The notes beneath the pieces were generated by a model. That model was not told the DNA's origin and did no database searches. It saw only the letters and a program-made list of their open reading frames with translations. Shown here in pieces: positions 50,948 to 60,050 of a stretch of DNA of 64,000 nucleotides (position 1 is the first letter of the stretch; each line of letters opens with the position of its first letter). The DNA lies in contig NZ_CP128399.1 of NCBI RefSeq assembly GCF_030389965.1, positions 1,850,934 to 1,914,933 on the forward strand, in the 5' to 3' direction. This stretch comes from Candidatus Chlorohelix allophototropha. GTDB taxonomy: Bacteria > Chloroflexota > Chloroflexia > Chloroheliales > Chloroheliaceae. The position numbers and the translations under genes are program-made.

Positions 50948-51919
50948 ATGTCGCTCAATCCCGATAACCGGCAAGGATACAGAGCCAGAATCAGAACAAC
51001 GGGTGATTTGGCTCCGAGTACCGTCAGCTTTAAAACTAGATTGGGCTACAGCATTGGGATTATGAAGCCGGTAACATGGTTTGCGCCAATGTGGGCTTTT
51101 CTTTGCGGTGCAGTGGGTGTCAGCATGGATTGGGGTAAAGCTGAGAATATCTTCAAATTAGTTTTGGGTATTCTTCTTTCCGGTCCAGTTCTGTGCGGTT
51201 TGTCGCAAGTGCTAAACGATTGGTTTGATCGTGAAGTGGACGCGATAAACGAGCCACAGCGGTTGATTCCATCCGGCAAAGTAGGCGGCGGGCATGTGCT
51301 GGTAGAAACGCTGGTGCTTTCTATTCTCGGCGTAGCAATTCCAATGTATTTGGGTACCCCTGTTATGATACTGACTGCTTTGGGTTTTATCCTAGCTCTT
51401 AGCTACAGTATTCACCCTATCCGCGCAAAACGCAACGGTTGGATCGGTAACGCGCTGGTAGCCTTAAGTTATGAAGGCTTACCTTGGTTAGCAGGTTCTA
51501 CTACCTTTGGATCAAACGGCGCGGGTGGTTGGTCTTCTATTACCTCATTGGGGTTGGCTGCGGCAATGTTCTATAGCCTTGGCGCGCACGGTATTATGAC
51601 CATTAACGATTTCAAAAGCATCAAGGGCGATACTCAAATGGGTATCAAAACTATTCCGGTGCAACATGGTCCACGTGCTGCCGCTTGGATTGCGATTGTT
51701 ATTATGAACATTTCTCAAGTTGCTGTTATCACGCTGCTTGTTATGACTGGAAAGTGGGTCAACGCCGGAATTGTAGCAATACTATTGGTAGGACAATTCC
51801 CACTTCAGCGTAAATTCCTAAACGACCCGAAGGGTAAAGCAATTTGGTATAACACCACCGGCACAACTATGTATGTATATGGGATGCTTTTTACCGCAAT
51901 AGGTTTAGGGGTAAATTAG
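50948..51919 (+). CDS. bchG: Bacteriochlorophyll synthase (BchG/ChlG family)
   Basis: This 323-residue UbiA-superfamily enzyme attaches a polyprenyl chain (geranylgeranyl or phytyl) to a (bacterio)chlorophyllide. Visible hallmarks: KPVTWFAPMWAFLCG, first Asp motif N90DWFDREVDAINEPQRLIPSG, YEGLPWLAG, YSLGAHGIMTI and second Asp motif N220DFKSIKGD, then KAIWYNTTGTTMYVYGMLFTA. About eight to nine membrane helices follow the polar N terminus. Motif wording is nearer to purple-bacterial BchG than to cyanobacterial ChlG; BchK (bacteriochlorophyll c synthase) cannot be excluded. No other pigment gene is in the window. It is the main indication that the host is phototrophic. Confidence 0.9.
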   Translation: MSLNPDNRQGYRARIRTTGDLAPSTVSFKTRLGYSIGIMKPVTWFAPMWAFLCGAVGVSMDWGKAENIFKLVLGILLSGPVLCGLSQVLNDWFDREVDAINEPQRLIPSGKVGGGHVLVETLVLSILGVAIPMYLGTPVMILTALGFILALSYSIHPIRAKRNGWIGNALVALSYEGLPWLAGSTTFGSNGAGGWSSITSLGLAAAMFYSLGAHGIMTINDFKSIKGDTQMGIKTIPVQHGPRAAAWIAIVIMNISQVAVITLLVMTGKWVNAGIVAILLVGQFPLQRKFLNDPKGKAIWYNTTGTTMYVYGMLFTAIGLGVN

Positions 51920-51934
51920 AAAAAGAATTTTAGA

Positions 51935-51968
51935 AACCACCTCTCTGAAATGGAGAGGTGGTTTTTTT
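51935..51968. terminator. Terminator between bchG and a convergent glycosyltransferase
   Basis: ACCACCTCTC (51,936-51,945) pairs with GAGAGGTGGT (51,953-51,962), followed by T7. It ends bchG transcription. Confidence 0.92.
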
Positions 51969-51970
51969 AT

Positions 51971-53101
51971 TTATACGGTGAGAAGTGATTTGGAATTGGC
52001 TATGACTTCGCATAACTCTAACAATTTGCGGCTATTTTGGAGAGCGTCATGATCGGTTTTAGCCAACGCTAGGCTGCGTTCGCCCATTTGTAGGCGCAAA
52101 TTCGGGCTTTCCAGTAAAGTAATTAACGCCCTTGAAAGCGCTGCACCATCCCGCGGTTTAATCAAAAAGCCGTTCTGCCCTTCCAATACTGCCTCATCAA
52201 TTGCACCCACGCGGGTAGAGATTACGGGTAGGGCAGAAGCTAACGCCTCGCCTATAACTACCGGGAGACAATCGCCTTCGGTAGGTAGCGCAAATATATC
52301 TGCTTGTTTGTAAAGTTTCTGCATTTCTGGGCTGTTTGCAGCGATACCATGATGCACGAATAACCCAAGTTCCGGTTCATTCGGGATATCGGCTTTTGTA
52401 ACCAAATGTAATTCAGCTTTCAGTCCCTTGCTTTTTATTATCTCACGGTAAGTTTGCAGCAAGAGCTTTCCACCTTTCCGCTCGAAATCGCCTCCTACAA
52501 ACAGGATACGCACCGGGTCAGTATTGCTTTTAACCCGCCGTGTTTGCCATTCTTGGTCGCTTAATTGCCAAAGTTGGAGGTTAGTGCCGGGTCGTATAAC
52601 TTCAACTTTATCCGGGGCAATACCGTAATCTTCAACCAACGATTTTTTGACCCAATGCGACCATGTGACCAATGCTTTAGCGGCGCGATAGGAACGTCGG
52701 TGCATTGCCAATTTCATTTCTTCGCTCAAGCGATTGCCTTGCTTGTGGTTGTAGGCTTGCCCAACGGAGTCAAGGTTTTTGGGTGTCGCATCAAGAGAAA
52801 TAATCGTGGGAACCCCTTTTGTTTTATCAATTGAGAAAACAGTAAGGGTAGCGGTATGGAAGAAGAAAAGATCAGGCTTATAATTTAGTTTTGATATAGC
52901 TCTACGCGCTTTTAGACCTGCACGTATAGTCCAGTTTCGCAGCACGGGAAGCTGTTCCAAGCGTGATGTTGGCGGATAGTTTACATCAAGCCATTCTATC
53001 TTTACTCCGGTTTCATTGCGATAAGCATTTTTCAGGTTCGAGGCATGTACCGCATTACCGAGGGTTTGCTCCATTACGAACGCAAATTTTTTTGGTTCCA
53101 T
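51971..53101 (-). CDS. GT4-family glycosyltransferase
   Basis: Encodes 376 residues with two Rossmann-like halves. The C-terminal half has the GT-B signatures VEVIRPGTN, ILFVGGDFERKGGKLLLQTY, FALPTEGDCLPVVIGEALAS and ISTRVGAIDEAVLEGQNGFLI, with the conserved Glu near residue 285. Retaining nucleotide-sugar-dependent transferase, substrate unknown. No membrane segment. Monocistronic, convergent with bchG. Confidence 0.92.
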   Translation of the reverse strand: MEPKKFAFVMEQTLGNAVHASNLKNAYRNETGVKIEWLDVNYPPTSRLEQLPVLRNWTIRAGLKARRAISKLNYKPDLFFFHTATLTVFSIDKTKGVPTIISLDATPKNLDSVGQAYNHKQGNRLSEEMKLAMHRRSYRAAKALVTWSHWVKKSLVEDYGIAPDKVEVIRPGTNLQLWQLSDQEWQTRRVKSNTDPVRILFVGGDFERKGGKLLLQTYREIIKSKGLKAELHLVTKADIPNEPELGLFVHHGIAANSPEMQKLYKQADIFALPTEGDCLPVVIGEALASALPVISTRVGAIDEAVLEGQNGFLIKPRDGAALSRALITLLESPNLRLQMGERSLALAKTDHDALQNSRKLLELCEVIANSKSLLTV

Positions 53102-53212
53102 TGTTACCTTTACCGGCTAAATTAACAAAAAATCATGTTCCATTTTTATAATAGCCTACTGACTTAAAGAGAGGGTGACACCGGAATAAAGGGTGATTAC
53201 AGAGCATTAATA

Positions 53213-53620
53213 CTATTCTTCGACTTCAAAGCCCTCCGTTGCTATATTTGTGGCGGGATTATGACGCGCTGCAATCAATTCGGCGAAACGTTGCACAATT
53301 GCGCTGTTGGCTACCGCTTTATATGCCCCGGCTTGGCGCGCTTTTAAAAGCGCCTCAGGTTGTATATGCGAACCAAATGCCAGTACCGGAATTCCGGCTT
53401 GGCGCGCTTCCTTAATCAAGCTTTCCCATTCGAATTGGTTTGCTTGCGTATCAACCAAGGCGAGTTCAAAGTGGTCTTTGCTCACCCAAGCCCGAAAGTC
53501 AGCGTCATTACGGGCGAAAACCCCGCTCCAGGTTTCGCCATTTTCAGAGGGAAGATGTTGGAGCGAGGTTTTTAATTTACTCATAAACATAAGATCGCGC
53601 GTTATAGCCAATAACTTCAT
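53213..53620 (-). CDS. Degenerate receiver-like protein
   Basis: Encodes 135 residues with the fold pattern of a response-regulator receiver: MKLLAITRDLMFMSKLKTSL, then LALVDTQANQFEWESLIKEA, then IPVLAFGSHIQPEALLKARQ, AGAYKAVANSAI. The Asp of ALVDTQ may be equivalent to the phosphoacceptor, but the acidic pair and the Lys are missing, so it is probably not phosphorylated in the usual way. It follows a GNAT gene by 9 nt. Confidence 0.65.
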   Translation of the reverse strand: MKLLAITRDLMFMSKLKTSLQHLPSENGETWSGVFARNDADFRAWVSKDHFELALVDTQANQFEWESLIKEARQAGIPVLAFGSHIQPEALLKARQAGAYKAVANSAIVQRFAELIAARHNPATNIATEGFEVEE

Positions 53621-53629
53621 AATTTAGCC

Positions 53630-54181
53630 CTAAAGAGACTTAACAAAACCCTCACCGTTTTTAATAAAGCCGTTTGTGGTAAAGAAGCTTTCGTTCCATT
53701 CTGAGTTATCGTTTTTAGGGAGTGACACGCTGATTGCTTTCAAACCCTTATTACGTGCAATGAGTTCAGCCTCCCTTAAAATTTCAAGTCCTACACCCCG
53801 TTCCTCGTAACCCGGTAGCGTATCATAATGATATAAGTGTAACTGACTGTCTATCAGTCTAGCTTTGCCTCCCGCAATCTGGCGAGTACCCCAATAGGCA
53901 GCGATATTTACCGGAGGATGTACCTCACTGGAAGTTTGCCCGGTATTATCCTCTGTACGCAGCGCAATATGCCTGCCATCCACATCATTGAAAATACGCT
54001 CTACGCCGGGGCGGCAATACATATCTCGCCGCTCTTTACTATTCAAATCTATCTGTCGTTGCTCTTCTTCTTCTTTGGCGGCTTGTGATGCGCTCAACTT
54101 ACGTTTGTTAAGCGCACCACCCCACTCTAATTCATTTGTACCCTTCTCATCTTTTTCTTTTTTCTTGAAGAACCCGAACAT
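53630..54181 (-). CDS. GNAT-family acetyltransferase-like protein
   Basis: Encodes 183 residues. After a charged N terminus (MFGFFKKKEKDEKGTNELEW) a GNAT-type core covers about 90-183; LPGYEERGVGLEILREAELI occupies the place of the acetyl-CoA-binding loop (usually R/QxxGxG/A), and NESFFTTNGFIKNGEGFVK the last strands. Transfers an acetyl group to an unknown substrate, if active. First gene of a pair with the receiver-like protein. Confidence 0.75.
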   Translation of the reverse strand: MFGFFKKKEKDEKGTNELEWGGALNKRKLSASQAAKEEEEQRQIDLNSKERRDMYCRPGVERIFNDVDGRHIALRTEDNTGQTSSEVHPPVNIAAYWGTRQIAGGKARLIDSQLHLYHYDTLPGYEERGVGLEILREAELIARNKGLKAISVSLPKNDNSEWNESFFTTNGFIKNGEGFVKSL

Positions 54182-54300
54182 TGTTAATTCTCCTGTAGTA
54201 TATATTCAGCTCATAAATTACGGTATAAACGGTTTCTATATTTCTAAATTCTATCCTACCACAACTTGTATATAATTTGGTTCAAGGCGATGATAGCTCC

Positions 54301-54335
54301 AACTGTTCTAAAAACCTACCCGGTTTTGAACAGTT
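54301..54335. promoter_or_regulatory. Strong palindromic hairpin in the intergenic region before mrr
   Basis: AACTGTTC-T-AAAACC pairs with GGTTTT-GAACAGTT (8 + 6 bp, one bulged T). No proper T tract follows on either strand. It could be an operator or RNA structure. The rest of 54,182-54,717 shows no convincing gene. Confidence 0.5.
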
Positions 54336-54642
54336 TTGGGAGGGGTAGTATTTGTCGCAAGCGCAAAGATACCTTTAAGCAGCATTATCAGCATTAAAAT
54401 TAACAAGAAAAGATACGCTATGCAGGCGTGAATGGCGTATATGAAATATCCCCTCTATCATATTTGTTATGGGTAAGCCTGATTAGTTTGAGAAGATGAC
54501 GTTATCACAAAATTTATATACCGTCAAAAGTAGTAGTACCGATTACCATCTACCTAAAGTGTATGCGGCAAACATCCTGAAGGGAAATATCCACGACAAG
54601 CTCAGTTTCCGCTTAACCCTTCGTAACGACCTCTTGCAAAAA

Positions 54643-54651
54643 TGCTATAAT
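54643..54651 (+). promoter_or_regulatory. Extended -10 promoter for mrr
   Basis: TGCTATAAT at 54,643-54,651, about 66 nt before the start of mrr, with a poor -35. AAGGAA lies near 54,705 for translation. Confidence 0.55.
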
Positions 54652-54717
54652 CTGTTTTTAGTCACAGAAGTTTTGGTAATGCTATATTGTGTTTAGTTCT
54701 AAGAAGGAATTGTCTAA

Positions 54718-55629
54718 ATGGCTGTACCGGACTTTCAGACTTTAATGCTTCCCTTGATGCGGATAGTAGAGGATGGGGCTGAACATCTATTAAGCGATGC
54801 TATTGAAAGACTTGCAATCCAGTTTAATTTATCAGAAGAAGACCGGAAAGAACTTTTACCGAGCGGTAGACAAGCCAAATTGGATAACAGGGTAGGTTGG
54901 AGCCTAACACATTTGCGTAAAGCCGTTCTCCTTGAAAGTACTGGTCGGGGAAAATTCAGAATCACTGGACGGGGGAAAACTTTACTAAAATCGAACCCTC
55001 AAATCATAAACATGAAAACATTGATGCAGTACCCTGAATTTATTGAATTTCGCAAGAAAGAAGAAGATACCAAGCATAACGATATTAAAGACGAAGTAAA
55101 TACGGGACAGACCCTTGAAGAAGTGCTTGAATCCAGTTATCAAACTCTTAGAAAGATTCTTGCTCAGGAACTTCTTGACAGGGTTAAGAAAGTAACACCT
55201 CGCTTTTTTGAGAGATTGGTGGTTGATTTGCTGGTTAATATGGGCTATGGTGGCTCTCGCAGAGATGCAGGTGCTGCTATTGGTCAAAGTGGCGATGGTG
55301 GAATAGATGGAATTATTAAAGAAGATAGACTCGGTCTTGATGCAGTTTTTATTCAGGCAAAACGCTGGGAAAATACTGTTGGACGACCTGTAGTACAGGC
55401 TTTTGCCGGTAGCCTTGAAGGGCAGCGAGCTAGAAAAGGCATTCTTATAACTACCTCCACTTTTTCTCAAGAAGCCCGCGATTACGTCAATCGTATCGAG
55501 AAAAAAATAGTATTAATTGACGGTGAGCAACTTGCGCAATACATGATAGATTATTGCACCGGGATAACTGACGTTGCTACATATACGATCAAGAAGATTG
55601 ACGCAGATTATTTTGATAATGAGCTTTAG
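54718..55629 (+). CDS. mrr: Mrr-family restriction endonuclease
   Basis: Encodes 303 residues. N-terminal Mrr_N winged-helix region (about 5-95: LPLMRIVEDGAEHLLSDAIE, WSLTHLRKAVLLESTGRGKF), linker, then the catalytic domain from about 160 (VTPRFFERLVVDLLVNMGYG, SGDGGIDGII) with D197 and Q213-x-K215 (FIQAKRW). Full length compared with the family. Mrr enzymes are type IV-like and cut DNA with foreign methylation, so this gene may be relevant when modified DNA enters the cell. No methyltransferase is adjacent. Directly followed by murJ without a gap. Confidence 0.93.
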   Translation: MAVPDFQTLMLPLMRIVEDGAEHLLSDAIERLAIQFNLSEEDRKELLPSGRQAKLDNRVGWSLTHLRKAVLLESTGRGKFRITGRGKTLLKSNPQIINMKTLMQYPEFIEFRKKEEDTKHNDIKDEVNTGQTLEEVLESSYQTLRKILAQELLDRVKKVTPRFFERLVVDLLVNMGYGGSRRDAGAAIGQSGDGGIDGIIKEDRLGLDAVFIQAKRWENTVGRPVVQAFAGSLEGQRARKGILITTSTFSQEARDYVNRIEKKIVLIDGEQLAQYMIDYCTGITDVATYTIKKIDADYFDNEL

Positions 55630-57174
55630 TTGAGACGAATTTTTTCCAATACCCTGATAGTGATGGTGGCGACACTGGCAAGCCGGGTGCTTGGCTTGCT
55701 GCGTGAAGTGGTAATCGCGGCGCGTTTTGGGACAGGCGAGGATTACAGTGCCTATGTTGCCGCTTTCAAAATACCCGATATGCTTTTTCTGGTGTTGAGC
55801 GGTGGTGCGTTGGGTTCTGCGCTCATCCCCGTGTTTGCGGGAATGCTAGGGCAGGGTGATAAAGATAAAGCGTGGCGACTGGCTAACGCGGTGGTAAACG
55901 ACGCTTTCGTGGCTTTGCTGATCAGTGGAATAGTCGCCTTTGTTTTTGCTCCGTATCTGGTTTCGTGGGTAGTTGCGCCCAATTTCTCGCCTGCACAACA
56001 AGAATTGACCACCAGCCTGACCCGCTTACTGCTACTGCAACCCATTATGTTAGGAATGGGTGCAATTGCTTCGTCCGTTCTGAACGGTATGGAGCGATTT
56101 CTAGTTCCTGCGCTTGCGCCTCTCTTTTATAACCTAAGCATCATTCTAGGAGCGTTGTTTCTCTCACAGAGCATGGGGGTATATGGGCTTGTAGCGGGCG
56201 TAATTGGCGGTGCGGCGCTCTATCTGCTGCTCCAGATTCCTGCCATGTTCCGGGCGGGTTTTCGCTTCAAAGTGGGGTTGGATTGGCAAGCGGAAGGGGT
56301 TAGGCGAGTGTTAACCTCGCTTGGTCCGCGACTCATCGGGCAAGCCGCCTTGCAGATAAATTTCATTGTGATTACCAACCTTGCTTCGGGCGAACCTAAA
56401 ACCGTATCCGCGCTAAATTATGCTTTCCAGCTTTTCATGCTTCCGCATGGTTTGTTCGCGCTGAGTGTGGCAGTAGTGACCTTCCCGGCAATGGCACGTC
56501 TCTACGGAGCGGGCGACCTAGCAGGCTTGAAGGCTAAGCTGGTGGAAGGTTTGCGCCGCATTTATTTTTTCGCGCTACCCGCTACGCTTGGGCTAGGTTT
56601 GCTGGCAACTCCTATCGTGCGCTCCTTGTTTGAGCTTGGCAATTTCGATAAAACTAGCACCCAGATGGTTAGCTATCCGTTGGTATTTTTCAGCATTGGA
56701 CTGGTTGGCTACGGTGTAACCGAAATTACCACCCGCACATTTTATGCGATGCACAACACTATCATTCCGGTTTTCGCCGCAGTAATAACCGTGCTGAGCA
56801 ATGTGGCGTTGAGTATTGTGCTGCAACGTTCGCTAGGACATGGTGGGCTTGCGCTCAGCCTCGCTCTCACCAATACGTTAGAGGCGCTGATATTGCTCTA
56901 CCTGATTAGGCGCAAGCTTGGAGCGTTAGATACAGGTAATGGGCTATGGCTTGGCATGCTTAAAATTACGCTGGCAGGCGACCTGATGGGTACATTTCTA
57001 CTGCTGGCGGGCTGGTTGCTGGCAACGCCCCTGACAGACCTTTCCAAAGTCCCACTCATCCTACTGACAGGTGCGATTATTGGTGTAGCGGGTGCGATTT
57101 TCGGTGGCGCTGCCTATCTGCTCAAAATCGAGGAATTGCATAGTGTGACCGCGCGTTTCCGCCGCCGGGCTTAA
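55630..57174 (+). CDS. murJ: Lipid II flippase MurJ
   Basis: Encodes 514 residues from TTG 55,630, immediately after the mrr stop. About 13-14 membrane helices. Family signatures: NTLIVMVATLASRVLGLLRE, VVIAARFGTGEDYSAYVAAF, KIPDMLFLVLSGGALGSALI, SVAVVTFPAMARLYGAGDL and TEITTRTFYAMHNTIIPV. It moves lipid II across the membrane for peptidoglycan synthesis. The longer C-terminal helices are in line with other MurJ/MviN proteins. The higher GC content compared with mrr suggests that mrr was added in front of it. Confidence 0.95.
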   Translation: MRRIFSNTLIVMVATLASRVLGLLREVVIAARFGTGEDYSAYVAAFKIPDMLFLVLSGGALGSALIPVFAGMLGQGDKDKAWRLANAVVNDAFVALLISGIVAFVFAPYLVSWVVAPNFSPAQQELTTSLTRLLLLQPIMLGMGAIASSVLNGMERFLVPALAPLFYNLSIILGALFLSQSMGVYGLVAGVIGGAALYLLLQIPAMFRAGFRFKVGLDWQAEGVRRVLTSLGPRLIGQAALQINFIVITNLASGEPKTVSALNYAFQLFMLPHGLFALSVAVVTFPAMARLYGAGDLAGLKAKLVEGLRRIYFFALPATLGLGLLATPIVRSLFELGNFDKTSTQMVSYPLVFFSIGLVGYGVTEITTRTFYAMHNTIIPVFAAVITVLSNVALSIVLQRSLGHGGLALSLALTNTLEALILLYLIRRKLGALDTGNGLWLGMLKITLAGDLMGTFLLLAGWLLATPLTDLSKVPLILLTGAIIGVAGAIFGGAAYLLKIEELHSVTARFRRRA

Positions 57175-57250
57175 AGGCTCTCAGAGTCTATCCCTAATTC
57201 ACGCAATCGCGCCAAGCTCTTTCTTTTGTGGCAACTTTCGGTAGGTATAA

Positions 57251-57281
57251 TAAAAAAACAAGGGGCTGTTTATACCCCTTG
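57251..57281 (-). terminator. Terminator of the ABC exporter operon
   Basis: CAAGGGG (57,259-57,265) pairs with CCCCTTG (57,275-57,281), with a T7 run on the minus strand. It may also stop murJ transcripts. Confidence 0.85.
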
Positions 57282-57305
57282 CCTTAGAGATTTATTCTTG
57301 CCTTG

Positions 57306-58640
57306 TTATTTGCTGATACGACTCAGCCCCAACGCTTGGAACATGGAGGGGCGTTTGCCGTAAAGCAGTACGCCTGCTCGGTAAATCCGCGCTGCATACC
57401 AACCGCTAACCACGATACCCCCTGCCAATAGCAAAAATGACAACGCGATTTCCCACGGCTCAACCGAGCCAAAACCCACTCGCGCCAGCATCAATATTGG
57501 GCTGAAGAAGGGTACGAAGGACAACACCTTTACCCATATCGCATCAATTGCCTGTAAGCCGAAGATTGACACGAAATACGCGATCATCATCAACGTAGAG
57601 ATAGGCGCAATGGATTGGTTGACATCTTCTGAGCGACTGCACAAACTCCCGGCGGCAGCATAGAGCATCGAATATAGGAAGAAGCCGCCCAGATAGAATA
57701 ACAGGAAGTAGCCAAGAGTAGAGATATCAAAACCAGACAAGTTGAAGGAGTTTGAACTGGCATCCCCGGTCAATGCTTCGGTAATTGGTCCTTGTAAAAG
57801 CAAGGCGGGTACTGCTACCAGCCCAACTATTAGGATGGAAACCAAACCCAACAAGCCAATGCCGAACACTTTGCCGAACATTATATCGGTGGGTTTTGCC
57901 GCGCTAATCATGATTTCCATCACTCGACTGCTCTTTTCTTCTGCCACGCCTTGTGCAATAATCGAGCCGAAAGCGTTCAGGGAAATAAAAAGCATAATTA
58001 TCAATATCAAAACCACCCCGTAGGAAGCCGCTACCTGTGCTTCATCTTTGGCAATACCTTTGTTCTGACTGCGTTCCAGTTCGGTATCGGTCACTTTGAT
58101 AGAAGCAGGGGTGGTAGTAACCTGCGGCGGGACATTCGCTCGCACAAGCCTGTCGGCAATGGTTAAGCGGGTTGCTGCATCAGAGACACGCTGGGTAGAA
58201 GTACCGTTTCGACCATCTTTGGTATAGTAATCAAAACTCAATTCATTTTTACTGTCACGGCTGATTTGCAGAACACCGTTGATTTTTCCATCCCGTACTT
58301 GTTGTTTCAGTCTATCCACCTGATCGGTAGAACTGTAGCTGATGACAAAAGGCGGTTTCTTGGGTTTGTTGGTGGTTACGCCGTTCAGTGAATAATTGAC
58401 GTTAGTATTGAGATAATCATCAAGGAAAGTAGTAAGCTCAAGCCCGCCTATATTCGACTCTTTAGTATTGTTTACAATTGACAGGTGGGTCTGTGAACCA
58501 CCTGTAATGGCAGTGATAATTACCGGAACATACATGTAACCTAAAAACACCAAAATGGTGATTATTATTGTTATCAAAAACGACCTTTTTTTGACGCGGG
58601 TTGAAAATTCGCGCATGAGAATCAATCTAAAGGGATTCAT
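57306..58640 (-). CDS. ABC-2 type exporter permease (NatB-like)
   Basis: Encodes 444 residues: an N-terminal helix (LITIIITILVFLGYMYVPVI), a large extracytoplasmic domain (about 45-195) and five to six further helices with the typical ABC-2 stretch NAFGSIIAQGVAEEKSSRVM, EIMISAAKPTDIMFGKVFGI. The ATP-binding partner is encoded 57 nt upstream. Members export sodium, drugs or peptides; substrate unknown. Confidence 0.9.
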   Translation of the reverse strand: MNPFRLILMREFSTRVKKRSFLITIIITILVFLGYMYVPVIITAITGGSQTHLSIVNNTKESNIGGLELTTFLDDYLNTNVNYSLNGVTTNKPKKPPFVISYSSTDQVDRLKQQVRDGKINGVLQISRDSKNELSFDYYTKDGRNGTSTQRVSDAATRLTIADRLVRANVPPQVTTTPASIKVTDTELERSQNKGIAKDEAQVAASYGVVLILIIMLFISLNAFGSIIAQGVAEEKSSRVMEIMISAAKPTDIMFGKVFGIGLLGLVSILIVGLVAVPALLLQGPITEALTGDASSNSFNLSGFDISTLGYFLLFYLGGFFLYSMLYAAAGSLCSRSEDVNQSIAPISTLMMIAYFVSIFGLQAIDAIWVKVLSFVPFFSPILMLARVGFGSVEPWEIALSFLLLAGGIVVSGWYAARIYRAGVLLYGKRPSMFQALGLSRISK

Positions 58641-58697
58641 TTCATTTCTCCACTCTTGGAAGCTACACCTTACCCGTTAAACGCTTGCCTGATAATC

Positions 58698-59741
58698 TCA
58701 AGACTTTGCAGCAGTCAGCGTCTGGTTATATTCCTTTGCCACTGCGGCGAAGCGGTTGGGGTCTTCGGTTATGGAAACACCCGCTACCTTCTCGATAAAG
58801 ATGTCGTTAAGTGACGGTTCTGCCAATTCGAAGCGCAATACATGGTCGCCTCGCTGTAACACCAGTCGTAGCAAATCGTCGGTAGTGGTGGGCGCAGAAA
58901 GATGCAATTCCACATAATCGGCACGACGTTTGGTGACGGATACTCCCGGTATCTGGTCAAGCCAGAGCATTTCAATATCATTTTGTAGCGCAAGGCGTAC
59001 CACTTTTCTGCCTGTTCCGCTCTTTATCTCACGCAAATTGCCGTGTAGCAATACCTGCCCCTTGTTGATAAGCACGATGTCTTCGCACAACTCTTCCACC
59101 TGCTCCATCTGGTGAGTGCTGAAGATAATCGTTTTTCCACGCTTGTGCATCTCAAGGAAGGCTTCTTTTAGCTGGTTAACATTTATTGGGTCAAGTCCAC
59201 TGAAAGGCTCATCCATAATTAGGATTTCAGGGTCGTGTAGTACCGCCGCTAGGAACTGGATTTTTTGCTGATTACCTTTGGAAAGTTCTTCAAGCTTTTT
59301 CTTGCGGTTCTGCTGGATGTCAAAACGATCAAGCCAATAATTTAAATGTTCTTCTGCTACTTTTTTGGGAGTTCCAAGTAATCGCGCCAGAAAGATAAGC
59401 TGTTCGTCCACCACCATTTTGGGGTATAAACCGCGTTCTTCCGGCAAATATCCAAAGCTTCGCCTAGGTATGTCAATGATCGATTTCCCCTTCCAGGTAA
59501 TAGTACCGCTATCAGGACGCAAAATGTCCAGAATCATGCGAATTGTGGTAGTTTTGCCCGCTCCATTCGGACCGAGAAAACCGAATATATCGCCTGTCTC
59601 AACGGAGAAACTAATTTCATTGGCGGCTTGTATCCGAGTTTTTACGACTTTACTCTTTTTTTTGCGTCCGGTATTACCTGTTTCGCCTTCAACCGCTATC
59701 TCGGTTGTAAAGGTTTTGTTGACCTTATCCAACAAGAGCAT
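58698..59741 (-). CDS. ABC transporter ATP-binding protein (NatA-like)
   Basis: The start is set at ATG 59,741, 4 nt after AAGGAGGGC; a longer frame to 59,774 lacks a ribosome binding site. The 347-residue protein has Walker A GPNGAGKTTT, Q loop YLPEERGLY, signature LSKGNQQKIQF, Walker B ILIMDEPFSGLDP and H loop STHQ. An insertion with KKKSKVVKTRIQ after residue ~25 is unusual. The C-terminal ~110 residues form the extra domain found in NatA/EcsA-like exporters. Pairs with the permease downstream. Confidence 0.93.
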   Translation of the reverse strand: MLLLDKVNKTFTTEIAVEGETGNTGRKKKSKVVKTRIQAANEISFSVETGDIFGFLGPNGAGKTTTIRMILDILRPDSGTITWKGKSIIDIPRRSFGYLPEERGLYPKMVVDEQLIFLARLLGTPKKVAEEHLNYWLDRFDIQQNRKKKLEELSKGNQQKIQFLAAVLHDPEILIMDEPFSGLDPINVNQLKEAFLEMHKRGKTIIFSTHQMEQVEELCEDIVLINKGQVLLHGNLREIKSGTGRKVVRLALQNDIEMLWLDQIPGVSVTKRRADYVELHLSAPTTTDDLLRLVLQRGDHVLRFELAEPSLNDIFIEKVAGVSITEDPNRFAAVAKEYNQTLTAAKS

Positions 59742-59995
59742 AATGCCCTCCTTAAAACTGAATCTTTTATTCATGTTAGCGCCAAAGTCTTAGCGCGAGT
59801 ATTTCTGCTTCTCATAGTAAGCCGATATTAAATAATTAACAATGGTCTATAGACTAATCTTGCTTAGGTCATAATATTTGGTTATCAGGGCTAATTTGTA
59901 ACGCATGTTTCTGATGAATTTTGCAATGTGGGGAAAATCCAAATGCTACATCGGTCTGAAGGGATTGGGAGGATAATACCGAAGGTTCGGATGGA

Positions 59996-60028
59996 AAAAG
60001 AAAAGGCTCAAAAACCGATTTCGAGCCT
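59996..60028 (-). terminator. Terminator of the lipoprotein/membrane protein operon
   Basis: AGGCTC (60,004-60,009) pairs with GAGCCT (60,023-60,028); TTTTCTTTTT follows on the minus strand. Confidence 0.75.
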
Positions 60029-60050
60029 GTATTTCGAGAATTCCGGGTTT

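Noticed and set aside
54496-54696. 66-codon frame upstream of mrr
   Set aside because: No ribosome binding site, and the extended -10 promoter for mrr lies within it.
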